Shown: one piece after another, positions 24,543-33,951 of the stretch
How the letters are laid out: each line of letters starts with the position of its first letter
Numbering within the stretch: position 1 is the first letter of the stretch
Source of the DNA: Flavobacterium sp. LC2016-23
Lineage (GTDB): Bacteria; Bacteroidota; Bacteroidia; Flavobacteriales; Flavobacteriaceae
DNA length: 64,000 nucleotides
NCBI RefSeq assembly: GCF_009674775.1
Contig: NZ_WKKE01000010.1
Coordinates: 121,754 to 185,753, forward strand
Reading direction: 5' to 3'
Program-made: the position numbers and the translations under genes
Notes under the pieces: generated by a model
The model's input: the letters and a program-made list of their open reading frames with translations, nothing else
The model's database searches: none
Told to the model about the DNA's origin: nothing

Positions 24543-25532
24543 TTAATTAATAGCAGGACAATTACAATCGTAACGTTCCTTTTTACAAAACAAATTGACT
24601 CCTAAAGTAATCTGGTGATAACCACCGGTATCAAATTTCACGTCTCCGGTAACCTGAGAATAAGTGTAAGCAAACATGAAATTTTTATAATTCAAACCTA
24701 TAATAGGTGTAATATATTGTAATTTTTGAGAAGCAACCCCATTTCCGGCACTATATTGTGCGCCATCAAAACTTCTTCTGTACGATAACGCCGCCCATAA
24801 GCTTCCGAAATCCATATTTTTATAAGCCTTTACATTTACATCTATTGACTTTTCCTTTGTCTCGTCAAACAGCTGAAATAAAACGGAAGGTTCCCAGGTA
24901 ATACTTTCTCTTTTTCCGAAAACATACCCTGCACTCAACAGATATTTCCTTAAATTATTACTTTCATATTCTGTATATAATTCCCTTCTGGTTTCTAAAA
25001 CACCCTGAACAGTAGCATGAGCATAAAAATTCAAATAATTATAAGATGCTCCAAAATCGACATTAAAATAAGAATCCTTCTGAATCGATCCGAAAACAAG
25101 AGGATCAAAGGTAGTTCCAAATTGCGTTTCGTCCAGCTGACTCTGGATTACTCCGCCACTTATACCAAAAGAAAGCTGATTCAAATCAACTTCATCTCGT
25201 GAAAACATAATATGGTGTGCATAAGTAAGCTTCAGTCCTTTTTGCGAATGGTAGCCATTTTTATCATTAAAAACAATAATTCCGGCTCCCGAACGCTCTC
25301 CTATCCTTCCATTAAAACTTAAAGTCTGAAGAGACGGCGCATCTTCCTGGCCAAACCATTGTTTTCGGGCTGTCAATCGTATTTTCGCACAATTGGCAGC
25401 TCCCGCCATGGAAGGATGGATTAAATAATAATTATCGGATAAATAGTCTGAATAAACTGGAATGCCTTCTTGTGAATAAGAGTATAAAGAGGTAACCAAA
25501 AAAATAAATAAAACCTTGATTCTAAATTCCAT
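24543..25532 (-). CDS. PorP/SprF family type IX secretion membrane protein
   Basis: A 329-residue outer membrane barrel with a signal peptide ending in SLYSYSQ. The N-terminal motif (DNYYLIHPSMAGAANC, then KIRLTARKQWFG) is the PorP/SprF signature. Such proteins help secrete or anchor partner adhesins on the surface; here no adhesin gene is adjacent, so its client is unknown. A conserved C-terminal segment FCKKERYDCNCPAIN contains three Cys. It is followed closely by the carbonic anhydrase gene. Confidence 0.88.
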   Translation of the reverse strand: MEFRIKVLFIFLVTSLYSYSQEGIPVYSDYLSDNYYLIHPSMAGAANCAKIRLTARKQWFGQEDAPSLQTLSFNGRIGERSGAGIIVFNDKNGYHSQKGLKLTYAHHIMFSRDEVDLNQLSFGISGGVIQSQLDETQFGTTFDPLVFGSIQKDSYFNVDFGASYNYLNFYAHATVQGVLETRRELYTEYESNNLRKYLLSAGYVFGKRESITWEPSVLFQLFDETKEKSIDVNVKAYKNMDFGSLWAALSYRRSFDGAQYSAGNGVASQKLQYITPIIGLNYKNFMFAYTYSQVTGDVKFDTGGYHQITLGVNLFCKKERYDCNCPAIN

Positions 25533-25651
25533 AAAGGCAATTTTGTTTAAATATATTTTTGACTCTTCTATTTTAATACGATTAATTTGAAAAGAGTCTT
25601 AATTATTTTATTAAAAAACCAAATATAGGTATTAGTAGAAAATAACTTTAC

Positions 25652-25659
25652 TAAATTTG
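25652..25659 (+). promoter_or_regulatory. Predicted -7 element for the Nfu gene
   Basis: TAAATTTG matches TAnnTTTG and lies 16 bases before the ATG. The -33 region has TTAG rather than a clear TTG. Confidence 0.45.
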
Positions 25660-25675
25660 CCAAAAAATACAACTC

Positions 25676-26575
25676 ATGACAAAAATCACTATAAAAGAAA
25701 CTCAAAATCCAACGATCTTAAAGTTTGAGTTTGAAGATTTCATTACTCAGAATCAAAATTTTGAATTTAAAAATATCGATGAGGCAAGTGCTTCTCCACT
25801 GGCACAGCAACTATTCTATCTTCCGTTTGTAAAAACAGTCTATATCTCCGGTAATTTTATTGCCATTGAAAGATACAGTATTGTAGAATGGGACGACGTA
25901 AAAGATGCTGTTGCCGAACAAATTACTGCATTTGTAGACAAAGGCGGCGTGATTATAAAAATTGACGAAAACGCTGCTAAAAAACAGCCGATTACCGTTT
26001 ATGGCGAGTCAACTCCGAATCCTTCGGCACTAAAATTTGTCGTAAGCAGAATGCTGACCAGAAACGCTGTAGAATATAAAAATATCGACCAGACCGCTTC
26101 TTCTCCATTGGCAAAGGAATTGTTTAAATTCCCATATGTAAAAGAGGTTTTTATTGATGAAAATTATATTTCGGTAACCAAATATGACATCAATGACTGG
26201 CAGGAAATCACACTTGAAGTCCGAACTTTTATCAAACAGTTTATTGAAAACGGAGGAACTGTTTTAGACGAAACTTTAATCGAAGTTGCTACTAAAAACG
26301 ACATTACCAAAGATGAAGCTTTTGACAAATTAGATGTGACTTCCCAACAAATCATTAACATCCTGGAGGAATATGTAAAACCGGCAGTAGCGGCTGACGG
26401 AGGAAATATTGCTTTTGAGTCCTATAATGAAGATGACAAGACCGTTAAAGTAATTTTACAAGGGGCCTGCAGTGGTTGTCCTTCTTCTACTTTTACGCTT
26501 AAAAGTGGTATCGAAAATATGCTGAAAAGTATGCTGAACGATGAGGCTATTAAAGTGGAAGCAATAAATGCATAA
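25676..26575 (+). CDS. NifU/Nfu iron-sulfur scaffold protein with duplicated N-domain
   Basis: A 299-residue protein expected to carry and deliver Fe-S clusters in the cytoplasm. The N-terminal Nfu domain occurs twice: residues about 1-95 and 105-200 align (NPTILKFEF / NPSALKFVV; SPLAQQLFYLPFVKTVYI / SPLAKELFKFPYVKEVFI). The C-terminal NifU domain has the cluster-binding CxxC in GACSGCPSST near residue 270. A terminator follows. Duplication is a recurrent form in Bacteroidota as far as I recall. Confidence 0.93.
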   Translation: MTKITIKETQNPTILKFEFEDFITQNQNFEFKNIDEASASPLAQQLFYLPFVKTVYISGNFIAIERYSIVEWDDVKDAVAEQITAFVDKGGVIIKIDENAAKKQPITVYGESTPNPSALKFVVSRMLTRNAVEYKNIDQTASSPLAKELFKFPYVKEVFIDENYISVTKYDINDWQEITLEVRTFIKQFIENGGTVLDETLIEVATKNDITKDEAFDKLDVTSQQIINILEEYVKPAVAADGGNIAFESYNEDDKTVKVILQGACSGCPSSTFTLKSGIENMLKSMLNDEAIKVEAINA

Positions 26576-26595
26576 AAAAAATCCTAAAAAACAGA

Positions 26596-26625
26596 AGCGC
26601 CTTAATAATAAAGGCGCTTTTTTTA
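26596..26625 (+). terminator. Terminator downstream of the Nfu gene
   Basis: AGCGCCTT pairs with AAGGCGCT around AATAAT, followed by TTTTTTATAC. It is about 20 bases past the stop. Confidence 0.9.
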
Positions 26626-26731
26626 TACAATCGTATCTCTTTAATTTTCAATAAATTATTCCAATTATAACACTATAAATTCTGTAGAAATAGTTAATAT
26701 TGTACTATAAACTAATCTAAAACCAGAAACT

Positions 26732-27136
26732 ATGGGATTATCTTCTTTCTTTAAGAATCTATTTGGCTCAGCCAAAGATTCAGCTACAGATTTGGCCAAT
26801 CAGGCAGAAACTACTTTTGATCACGCTAAAGAAGCTGCTGCTCCTTACATTGACAAGGCAGAGGCTTTTGCGGAGGAGACGATTGCCAAAGCTAAAGAAG
26901 CCTCTGAACCGCTTCTTAACAGCGCAGCCGAATATGCGCATCAGGCAAAAGACATTGTAAGTGAGTATGTGGAAAAAGCCTCAGATTCCATCAGTGACGT
27001 AATCGATTCTGTAAAAGAAAAAACAAGCGAAGTTTCCGGCGAAACTAAAACTATCGTCCCCGAAACCGTAGTAGATAACGTTGAAACAACGACCGCAACA
27101 GACGAAATTATCGACACTATTCCTCCTAAGGAATAA
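26732..27136 (+). CDS. YtxH/apolipoprotein-like helical repeat protein
   Basis: A 134-residue protein with no signal peptide. Nearly the entire length is amphipathic alpha-helix rich in Ala, Lys, Glu and Asp, with eleven-residue-like repeats (AKDSATDLANQAETTFDHA; AEAFAEETIAKAKEA). Such proteins (YtxH or LEA-like) may associate with the membrane or respond to stress; the role here is unknown. It is followed by an unusual promoter-hairpin region and mscS, but not demonstrably in an operon with it. Confidence 0.7.
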   Translation: MGLSSFFKNLFGSAKDSATDLANQAETTFDHAKEAAAPYIDKAEAFAEETIAKAKEASEPLLNSAAEYAHQAKDIVSEYVEKASDSISDVIDSVKEKTSEVSGETKTIVPETVVDNVETTTATDEIIDTIPPKE

Positions 27137-27169
27137 CAACTCATTTTTTCTTATAAAAAGAAATATAGC

Positions 27170-27177
27170 TATATTTG
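27170..27177 (+). promoter_or_regulatory. Predicted -7 element for the MscS gene, upstream of a hairpin
   Basis: TATATTTG matches TAnnTTTG. The predicted transcript would start near 27183 and meet a terminator-like hairpin at 27191 before the start codon at 27228. Confidence 0.5.
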
Positions 27178-27190
27178 CAGCATTAATACG

Positions 27191-27217
27191 CCTTCTCTTT
27201 TGAGAAGGTTTTTTTAT
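27191..27217 (+). terminator. Hairpin with U-run between the YtxH-like and MscS genes
   Basis: CCTTCTC pairs with GAGAAGG around TTTT, followed by TTTTTTTATT. It can end the YtxH-like transcript, but since a promoter lies just upstream it may also act in the mscS leader. Confidence 0.85.
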
Positions 27218-27227
27218 TCGAAAAAAA

Positions 27228-28040
27228 ATGAACATTGATCCCAATCAGGTTAGCAATTACGTGACCAAATATGCTGACGTATTAGTTGATTATTCTCTTA
27301 AATTAGTTTCTGCCTTTATTATTTTATTTGTTGGTATATATGCCATCCGATTAATAAACAGGATCATTACGAAGGTAATGGTACAAAGAAATTTAGACCC
27401 TACATTAACCAAATTCCTGTCGGACATCCTGATATGGGCACTCCGAATTTTATTGTTTGTTACTTTTATTTCGAAACTCGGAATTGAGACTTCTTCATTT
27501 GTGGCAATTTTAGGAGCGATGGGGCTTGCCGTTGGTTTATCCCTGCAAGGTTCCCTTTCTAATTTTGCAGGCGGAATGTTAATTATCGTTTTCAAACCTT
27601 TTAAAGTAGGAGATACCATCGAGGCACAGGGCGTTATAGCAACTGTACTCGAAATTCAGATTTTCATCACCAAAATGCTGACCGCGAACAACCAAACTGT
27701 ATTTGTACCTAACGGTGCCTTATCAAACGGAACTATTATTAATTATTCGATGCAGGGAGAAAGAAGAGCCGATCTGACTTTTGCTGTTTCCTACGATTCA
27801 GATATAAAAAAAGCTAAGGAAGTGCTTTTGGAAGTTTTAAACACAAATCCTAAAGTCCTTAAAAAGCCGGCACCAGAGGTTTTTGTTAAAAATTTAACGG
27901 CGAGTTCTATTGAGTTTTCCGTACGCCCATGGGCCAAAAACGAAAATTACGGAGTTGTTTTTTCCCAGACACTGGAAAATTGTAAAGCAGCGTTAGACGA
28001 AGCCGGAATTGCTATTCAGCCGTATACGCTTCAAAAATAG
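27228..28040 (+). CDS. Small-conductance mechanosensitive channel, MscS family
   Basis: A 270-residue channel, short for the family, with three N-terminal membrane helices and a cytoplasmic beta/alpha domain. The pore helix has GLAVGLSLQGSLSNFAGG, and the characteristic IIVFKPFKVGDTIE follows. It releases solutes when membrane tension rises under hypo-osmotic shock. It is convergent with tsaB, and its expression may be affected by the leader hairpin described above. Confidence 0.95.
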   Translation: MNIDPNQVSNYVTKYADVLVDYSLKLVSAFIILFVGIYAIRLINRIITKVMVQRNLDPTLTKFLSDILIWALRILLFVTFISKLGIETSSFVAILGAMGLAVGLSLQGSLSNFAGGMLIIVFKPFKVGDTIEAQGVIATVLEIQIFITKMLTANNQTVFVPNGALSNGTIINYSMQGERRADLTFAVSYDSDIKKAKEVLLEVLNTNPKVLKKPAPEVFVKNLTASSIEFSVRPWAKNENYGVVFSQTLENCKAALDEAGIAIQPYTLQK

Positions 28041-28050
28041 CAGACTAATT

Positions 28051-28725
28051 TTACTGTTTTTTAGACGGCGTAGCCATTATAAAATCTTTCAGGTAATATG
28101 GTTCAAAATAAGCGACATCTACAGTGTCGCTTATTTTGTATTTATCATAACTAATTTTACTCATTGCAGCTGCTGAAGGATATTTGATATCTTCTAAAAA
28201 AACAAAGTTTTCCTTAGTCAGGACCGGCTTGCATTTTTCGGCACAATCGCCAACAAAATAAACGGTTTCAGTAATATCCTGAAAAGAATTTTCATCTATC
28301 ACTTCTGCCTGAACGGGTCTTTCGTTTTCTAATGCGGCATTAAAAACAGCACTGTATACTTCCATCCTTCTGGCATCCAGCATTGGAATAATTTTTCCGG
28401 CAGAAACTTTAGCCTGAGAAGCCAAAGTCTTTAAGGTATCTACAGCGATCAATGGTATATTTAAGGCAAAACACAACCCTTTTGCCGCAGAAACTCCAAT
28501 TCGCAAACCCGTGTAAGATCCAGGCCCCTGACTTATGGCTATTGCCGTCAAATCATGTACCGAAATTCCTGATTCCGCAAGTACTTCTTCAATAAAAACA
28601 TGTAGTTTTTCAGCATGCGAATAACCTTCCTCGGCAATTTCTTTACACAAAATGGTTTCACCATTTTTTGCAATTGACACAGAACAATTTTTCGTGGCCG
28701 TTTCGATATTGAGAATAAGAGACAA
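28051..28725 (-). CDS. tsaB: tRNA threonylcarbamoyladenosine biosynthesis protein TsaB
   Basis: A 224-residue actin-like ASKHA protein. It partners TsaD and TsaE to form threonylcarbamoyladenosine at position 37 of tRNAs that read ANN codons. The N-terminal LILNIETATKNCSVSIAKNG and SQGPGSYTGLRIGVSAAKGL are signatures. It lacks TsaD's metal-binding His pattern. It is the last gene downstream of the efflux operon, on the same strand with a 41-base gap. Confidence 0.93.
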   Translation of the reverse strand: MSLILNIETATKNCSVSIAKNGETILCKEIAEEGYSHAEKLHVFIEEVLAESGISVHDLTAIAISQGPGSYTGLRIGVSAAKGLCFALNIPLIAVDTLKTLASQAKVSAGKIIPMLDARRMEVYSAVFNAALENERPVQAEVIDENSFQDITETVYFVGDCAEKCKPVLTKENFVFLEDIKYPSAAAMSKISYDKYKISDTVDVAYFEPYYLKDFIMATPSKKQ

Positions 28726-28766
28726 TGTATTTATTTTTTTAGTTGAAATTATATTTTAACCCTGAA

Positions 28767-30059
28767 TTATTTTTTAGTAGTATCTGCCTTTTTAAGCTTT
28801 ACCTTATCTCCGGAATTTAAGTCCTTCGAAACCGTTGTGTAAGGTCCGGTAATTACTACATCACCAGCTTTCAAGCCAGACATTACTTCTATATTGGTAT
28901 CGTCCTGAATTCCTGTTTTGATGATTCTGATTTTAGCTTTATCTCCCGATTTCACAAACACACATTCGAATTTTTTATCGCTTTTTGGTGCTGCTTTTTT
29001 ATCTTCATTAGGATCTTCTACTTTAAAATCTTTCACCGCTGCGGTATCCGATTTTACAACAACAGAACTAATTGGCACTGCCAGTACGTTATTCTTGATT
29101 TGTGTCATGATATCTACCGTTGCAGTCATTCCGGGTCTGAAAGGAGAATAGGCTGCAGGTTTTCCTTCCAGTAAATCCTGATACGATTCTTTTAAAATAC
29201 GAACTTTTACTTTAAAATTAGTTACCTGATCTGAGGTTAAAGCTGTACTTGCCGAATTGGAAATACTGGTTACAACTCCTTTAAATTTCTTTTTCAGGTA
29301 AGCATCTACTTCAACATTGGCTTCGTCTCCGATTTTTATCTTTACGATATCATTTTCATTTACGTCCACTTCAACCTCCATGTTGTTCAGGTTCGCAACT
29401 CTTAAAAGTTCTGTTCCTGCCATTTGTTGTGTTCCCAAAACGCGTTCTCCCAATTCTACATTCAATACAGAAATGGTTCCGTCTGCCGGAGCATAAATAG
29501 TGGTACGGCCCAAATTGTCTTTTGCTTCGGTTACAGAGGCTGAGGCACTCTGCACAGTATAATAAGCATTTTGTTTTGTGGCTTTCGCAACTTCAAAAGT
29601 GGCAATGGCTTTATCCCAGTCCGATTTCGAAATTACTCCTTTGTCATACAATGTTTTATTTCTCTGATAACTTGCTTTTGCTTCTGTAAAATTGGCTTCC
29701 GATTGTGTAAGGCCTGCCTTAGATCCTGCTAAATTAGCTACCGATCTGTCTAGTCCTGACGTATATAAATCCGGATTGATCTTAACCAGCAGATCTCCTT
29801 TTTTAACAACCTGCCCTTCTTTTACATTTAAGGCAATAATCTCTCCTGAAACCATTGAAGCAATTTTCACCTCAATCTCCGGTTGAATTTTTCCAGTTGC
29901 CGAAACTGTTTCGATAATAGTTGAAGCTGTTACTTTAGAAATTTCTACTTCTTTTCCTTCATCCTTATTTCCTATTACTCCCGATTTCGAAAGACCAACT
30001 AAAACTGCGATAAGAACTATTGCACCGCCCAGTAAGAAATAAATTGTTTTTTTTGACAT
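28767..30059 (-). CDS. Efflux periplasmic adaptor, MacA/HlyD family (second copy)
   Basis: A 430-residue membrane-fusion protein. One N-terminal helix (FLLGGAIVLIAVLVGLSKSG) anchors it in the inner membrane. The biotinyl-lipoyl half motifs (SGEIIALNVKEGQVVKKGDLL; APADGTISVLNVELGERV) flank a coiled-coil hairpin, with the beta-barrel behind. A Lys/Asp-rich linker near residue 350 (VEDPNEDKKAAPKSDKK) interrupts the C-terminal domain. It would link the ABC permeases to TolC; a second adaptor is at 31529. Confidence 0.9.
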   Translation of the reverse strand: MSKKTIYFLLGGAIVLIAVLVGLSKSGVIGNKDEGKEVEISKVTASTIIETVSATGKIQPEIEVKIASMVSGEIIALNVKEGQVVKKGDLLVKINPDLYTSGLDRSVANLAGSKAGLTQSEANFTEAKASYQRNKTLYDKGVISKSDWDKAIATFEVAKATKQNAYYTVQSASASVTEAKDNLGRTTIYAPADGTISVLNVELGERVLGTQQMAGTELLRVANLNNMEVEVDVNENDIVKIKIGDEANVEVDAYLKKKFKGVVTSISNSASTALTSDQVTNFKVKVRILKESYQDLLEGKPAAYSPFRPGMTATVDIMTQIKNNVLAVPISSVVVKSDTAAVKDFKVEDPNEDKKAAPKSDKKFECVFVKSGDKAKIRIIKTGIQDDTNIEVMSGLKAGDVVITGPYTTVSKDLNSGDKVKLKKADTTKK

Positions 30060-30065
30060 AGTAAA

Positions 30066-31448
30066 TTATTTTGTGATAATTGGAATAATTGGAATTCCAA
30101 AGTAGAATTCAAGTATTTTAATTTTAAAAATATAATCGTATTTCGTTCTGATAACGTCTGATTGCGCATTGGTCAACAGCGTTTGTGCTTGTGTAAAATC
30201 AAATGAGTTCATTAAACCTACATCGTATTTTTCTTTTGCATAATTATACGCCTGTTGTCTCGCCTCTAAAGTTACAGTTGAAGATTCATAAGCATTTAAA
30301 GCGCCTTTTGCATCTGTAAAAGCGGTATAAACATTACGCTGCAAATCTAAACTTTTTTGCTCTAAATCTATTTTAGATTTCTCTAAACTTACTTTATTTC
30401 GTTCAACATTATTTCTTGCGGAGAATCCATTAAAAATTGGAATATTTAACTGAAATCCAAAGTTATGACCTTTATTATCGCTAAATTGGGTAAAAACGGG
30501 ATCCGGGCCAAAAGTAATCGGGTTACCATTTGCATCTAATCCGGTTCTGTCACTATAACTCGCACTGGTACTAAATTGATAAAATCCTTTAAGTGTCGGC
30601 TGATAAGCTCCTTTTGCAATCGAAACGTTCTTTTCAGCAATTTCAAGATTAGTTTGTGCTAATTTTAATTCTGTTCTGGTCTCTTTTGCTTTATTGTAGA
30701 TATCAACCGGAGTTTGTACCAGGATATTATTCTCATCTTTTGCATTGGTATTGTCTACGACATCAAAGTCTGCAAATTCTTTTAATTGTAACAACTGAGC
30801 CAGACTCAATTTGGAAATTAGCACACTATTTTCTGCAACAATAATAGCCTGCTGATCCGTTGCAGTTGTCGCTTTTAAATCAAATAAATCACCGCGCGGA
30901 ATTGTTCCTGCACTGACCATTTCTTCAGAACGCTGCAAACGTTTCTGATCAATAGCTAATTGTTCTTTTTTTACTTTTAAATTTTCTTTGTTGAAAAGGA
31001 TTTCTAAAAATGCGTTTGCAACGTTCAGGGAAATATCTTCCTGCATTTTCAGCAGCTGGTACTGTGATGCAACAATAGAAAGTTTCGCTCTTCTGTAAGC
31101 ATTTTGATTTTGCAAACCTTTATAAATATCAACTCCTGCGTTAACTCCTAATGAAGAATATTGAGTAGTTTGAGTAGTAGCAATGTTCGTAACCGGGTTA
31201 ACGTTCAGACCGATATTCCAGGAGTGCGAAGCATTTCCGTTTACTGATGGAAGGTAGCTGCCTAAAGCACCTCTTTTATCTATCACTGCGCTTTTTACAT
31301 CTAACTCTGATAATTTGATTGTTATGTTATTTTCTAATGCATATCTGACACATTCTTCCAGAGTCCATTGTTTTGGCTGTGTTTGAGCCGACAAACCCAA
31401 CCCAAATAACAAGGCAAAGACAAGACTATTATATTTATTTATTTTCAT
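30066..31448 (-). CDS. TolC-family outer membrane efflux protein
   Basis: A 460-residue outer membrane channel. I start it at the ATG at 31448, giving a good signal peptide (MKINKYNSLVFALLFGLGLS, AQ); the longer frame would add a non-signal leader. TolC repeats are clear: QWTLEECVRYALENN at the N-terminus, and coiled-coil segments. It sits between the two adaptor genes and six bases from the second, as expected of an efflux operon. Confidence 0.93.
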   Translation of the reverse strand: MKINKYNSLVFALLFGLGLSAQTQPKQWTLEECVRYALENNITIKLSELDVKSAVIDKRGALGSYLPSVNGNASHSWNIGLNVNPVTNIATTQTTQYSSLGVNAGVDIYKGLQNQNAYRRAKLSIVASQYQLLKMQEDISLNVANAFLEILFNKENLKVKKEQLAIDQKRLQRSEEMVSAGTIPRGDLFDLKATTATDQQAIIVAENSVLISKLSLAQLLQLKEFADFDVVDNTNAKDENNILVQTPVDIYNKAKETRTELKLAQTNLEIAEKNVSIAKGAYQPTLKGFYQFSTSASYSDRTGLDANGNPITFGPDPVFTQFSDNKGHNFGFQLNIPIFNGFSARNNVERNKVSLEKSKIDLEQKSLDLQRNVYTAFTDAKGALNAYESSTVTLEARQQAYNYAKEKYDVGLMNSFDFTQAQTLLTNAQSDVIRTKYDYIFKIKILEFYFGIPIIPIITK

Positions 31449-31528
31449 ATATTTTGAATGAAGCGCAGTAAAGATACTACGCAAATTTAACATTTTTTAA
31501 AGACTACAAAAGCTCTTTTGCGTTCGGA

Positions 31529-32644
31529 TTATTTTTTCTCTCCTTCAGTTATCAAACCCTGATTCCAGATTTTAATTTTATCTGAATTTTTGATTCCGCT
31601 CTTCACCTGAACGTATATTCCGTCACTCACTCCCAAAACTAAATCTTTTCTTTGGAATTTCTGGGGAGCAGTCTCAATTTCAACATAAGGTTTTTGTGTT
31701 TTCTTGTCAAATTGAACCAGCGATTCTTTTATGGCCAGAACTTTATCTGCTTTTTCTAATATAATAGAAGCGTTAGCACTTAATCCGGCTCTGATAAAAG
31801 TGGCATCCCTGTTTTCCAATGAAGCTTTTATTTCAAACTGAATTGCGCCATTTTCTACTACCCCTTTTGGAGCGATATCGGTTAAAACGGCATCAAATTT
31901 TTTGTTTTCAATGGCACCCACTGTAATTTCAATCGGCATTCTTTCTTTGATTTTACCAACCTCAGATTCGTCAATTTTTCCAACAAAAATCATTCTTCCC
32001 ACATCGGCCACACTGGCAATGGTAGTTCCTTCATTAAAGTTATTACTTTCAATCACCTGGTTTCCTACTTTTACAGGAACTGCTAAAACCATTCCGTTTA
32101 CCGTTGAACGAATTAAGGTATTGGCATAATTCCCCAAAGAAGTTGTTGTTCCTGTCTTTACGATATCCAGACTTTGTTTTGCTGCTGAATAATTTTGCTT
32201 TGCCTGCGTATAAGCCAATTGTGCGGCATCAAAATCGTTTGCCGAAATAACATCTTTATCAAACAATGTCTTTTGTCTTTTGTAAATTTTCTCCTGATTA
32301 TCTAAAGCAATTTTAGCGGTTTGCACCTGATTTTGCGTGCTGCTCACATTAGACACATTGGCCACAACCCTGATTTTTGCAATCATATCACCTGCCTTGA
32401 TTTTTTCACCTGCTTTGATATACACTTCCTCGATAATTCCCGAAATGTTTGGCTTGATTAGAACCTCTTCGTCAGGCTGAATATTACCGGTGGCAATAGT
32501 ATTTTTTACAATCGTTTTAATTTCTGCTTTTTCAGTTTGGAAGACAATTGGTGACTCCTGATTTTTAGCGTATAAATAATATAATGCGCCAAAGAAAACT
32601 ACAGCAATAAAAATTAAAATGGTTACTGTTACTCCTTTTTTCAT
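31529..32644 (-). CDS. Efflux periplasmic adaptor, HlyD/MacA family (first copy)
   Basis: A 371-residue membrane-fusion protein with one N-terminal helix (VTILIFIAVVFFGALYYLYA). Lipoyl-like motifs SGIIEEVYIKAGEKIKAGDMI and a central coiled coil support the call. It is shorter than the adaptor at 28767 and lacks the Lys/Asp-rich insert, so it is a paralogue rather than a duplicate. It follows the second permease by 39 bases. Confidence 0.9.
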   Translation of the reverse strand: MKKGVTVTILIFIAVVFFGALYYLYAKNQESPIVFQTEKAEIKTIVKNTIATGNIQPDEEVLIKPNISGIIEEVYIKAGEKIKAGDMIAKIRVVANVSNVSSTQNQVQTAKIALDNQEKIYKRQKTLFDKDVISANDFDAAQLAYTQAKQNYSAAKQSLDIVKTGTTTSLGNYANTLIRSTVNGMVLAVPVKVGNQVIESNNFNEGTTIASVADVGRMIFVGKIDESEVGKIKERMPIEITVGAIENKKFDAVLTDIAPKGVVENGAIQFEIKASLENRDATFIRAGLSANASIILEKADKVLAIKESLVQFDKKTQKPYVEIETAPQKFQRKDLVLGVSDGIYVQVKSGIKNSDKIKIWNQGLITEGEKK

Positions 32645-32683
32645 TTGTTTTTGGTTTAATCGATTATTTTTTGATTGATAATT

Positions 32684-33949
32684 TTATTCTGTTCGTAAAG
32701 CATCTACGGGCTTTACATTAATTGCAGTCTGAGCCGGAATAAACCCTGCCAGCAAACCAGATCCTACTAATATTAATAATGCTACAAATACAACTCCTAA
32801 ATCTACGCTTGGGTTAGAAAACATCGTGTTACTGTCCGGCGGCATAGAATCTAAAAACATATTCAGCAATGCTATAATTCCGGTTGCGACGGCAATACCT
32901 AACATTCCCGAAATAATGGTCAGAAATATTGCTTCTGACAGAATTTGTCCCCGAATAGCAGCGGGCGTCGCTCCCAATGCCCTGCGGATCCCTATTTCTT
33001 TTGTACGTTCTTTAACCACAATAAGCATAATATTGGAAATTCCAATAACGCCGGAAATCAATACCAAAGTTCCTACAAAATAAGCTATAATATTAAGAAT
33101 ACTAAATAAACTCTGCACTTTGTTAAACTGTTCGTATAAATCAAAATTTCCGACAGCCCTGTCATCTGTTGGATTTACAGAATGAAGCGATTTGATTAAT
33201 TCTAAAATTTTTGGCTTTAAAGATGTTATAGATGTTTCGTCTTTTGCCGTTAGCGCCATCCACCCTACTTTATCCCCATAATTAAAAGCTTGCTGAAAAG
33301 TGGTAAATGGAGTAAATATATTCTTTTGTTCCTGTTCTGCATTTCCTCCCTGTTGTTTAGAGTGATAAACCCCTACAACCATAAAATTAATGCCATTTAT
33401 TTTTATATACGTTCCGATTGCTTCTTCTTCTTTTCCGTAAAGTTCGCTGATAACTCCTTTTCCAATTACAGCAATTTTTCTTCTCTCATTAATATCCTGT
33501 TGGTTTATAAAACGTCCCGTAATAATATCCATGGGCTGTTGTTTAATCAACTCGGGATAATCGCCATAAATGGTAAAAGAAGAAGTTTTTGTTCCGCGTA
33601 CGACATTATTTGTTCCATTAAAATCTCCCAGCTGATTGCGTGGCGAAACATACAACAAATCCGGAAATGATGCCTTTAAAGCCGCTACATCGCTATTTCT
33701 AAAATCATATCGGCGTGTTTTAGGCAATCCTTTATATGCTTTTGAGGTAGTCTGGCTCCACATAAACATGGTATTCGTGGCAATTCCGTCAAACCCTTTT
33801 TTAATTCCATTTTCCAGTCCATTGCCCGCAGCAAGTAATATTACAAGAATAAATATTCCCCAAAATACACCAAAAGCAGTTAGAACCGTTCTGAAAACAT
33901 TGGCTGTTAAAGCCTGTAAAATTTCGTCCCAATTATCTTTTTTAAACAT
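32684..33949 (-). CDS. MacB-like ABC transporter permease (second)
   Basis: A 421-residue protein with the MacB/FtsX arrangement: one helix near residue 25, a large periplasmic MacB core domain (about 45-285), and three C-terminal helices including VKERTKEIGIRRALGATP (the coupling segment) near 325. It has no ATPase domain, so it relies on the ATPase at 35189. It starts two bases after the first permease ends. Confidence 0.93.
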   Translation of the reverse strand: MFKKDNWDEILQALTANVFRTVLTAFGVFWGIFILVILLAAGNGLENGIKKGFDGIATNTMFMWSQTTSKAYKGLPKTRRYDFRNSDVAALKASFPDLLYVSPRNQLGDFNGTNNVVRGTKTSSFTIYGDYPELIKQQPMDIITGRFINQQDINERRKIAVIGKGVISELYGKEEEAIGTYIKINGINFMVVGVYHSKQQGGNAEQEQKNIFTPFTTFQQAFNYGDKVGWMALTAKDETSITSLKPKILELIKSLHSVNPTDDRAVGNFDLYEQFNKVQSLFSILNIIAYFVGTLVLISGVIGISNIMLIVVKERTKEIGIRRALGATPAAIRGQILSEAIFLTIISGMLGIAVATGIIALLNMFLDSMPPDSNTMFSNPSVDLGVVFVALLILVGSGLLAGFIPAQTAINVKPVDALRTE

Positions 33950-33951
33950 AA

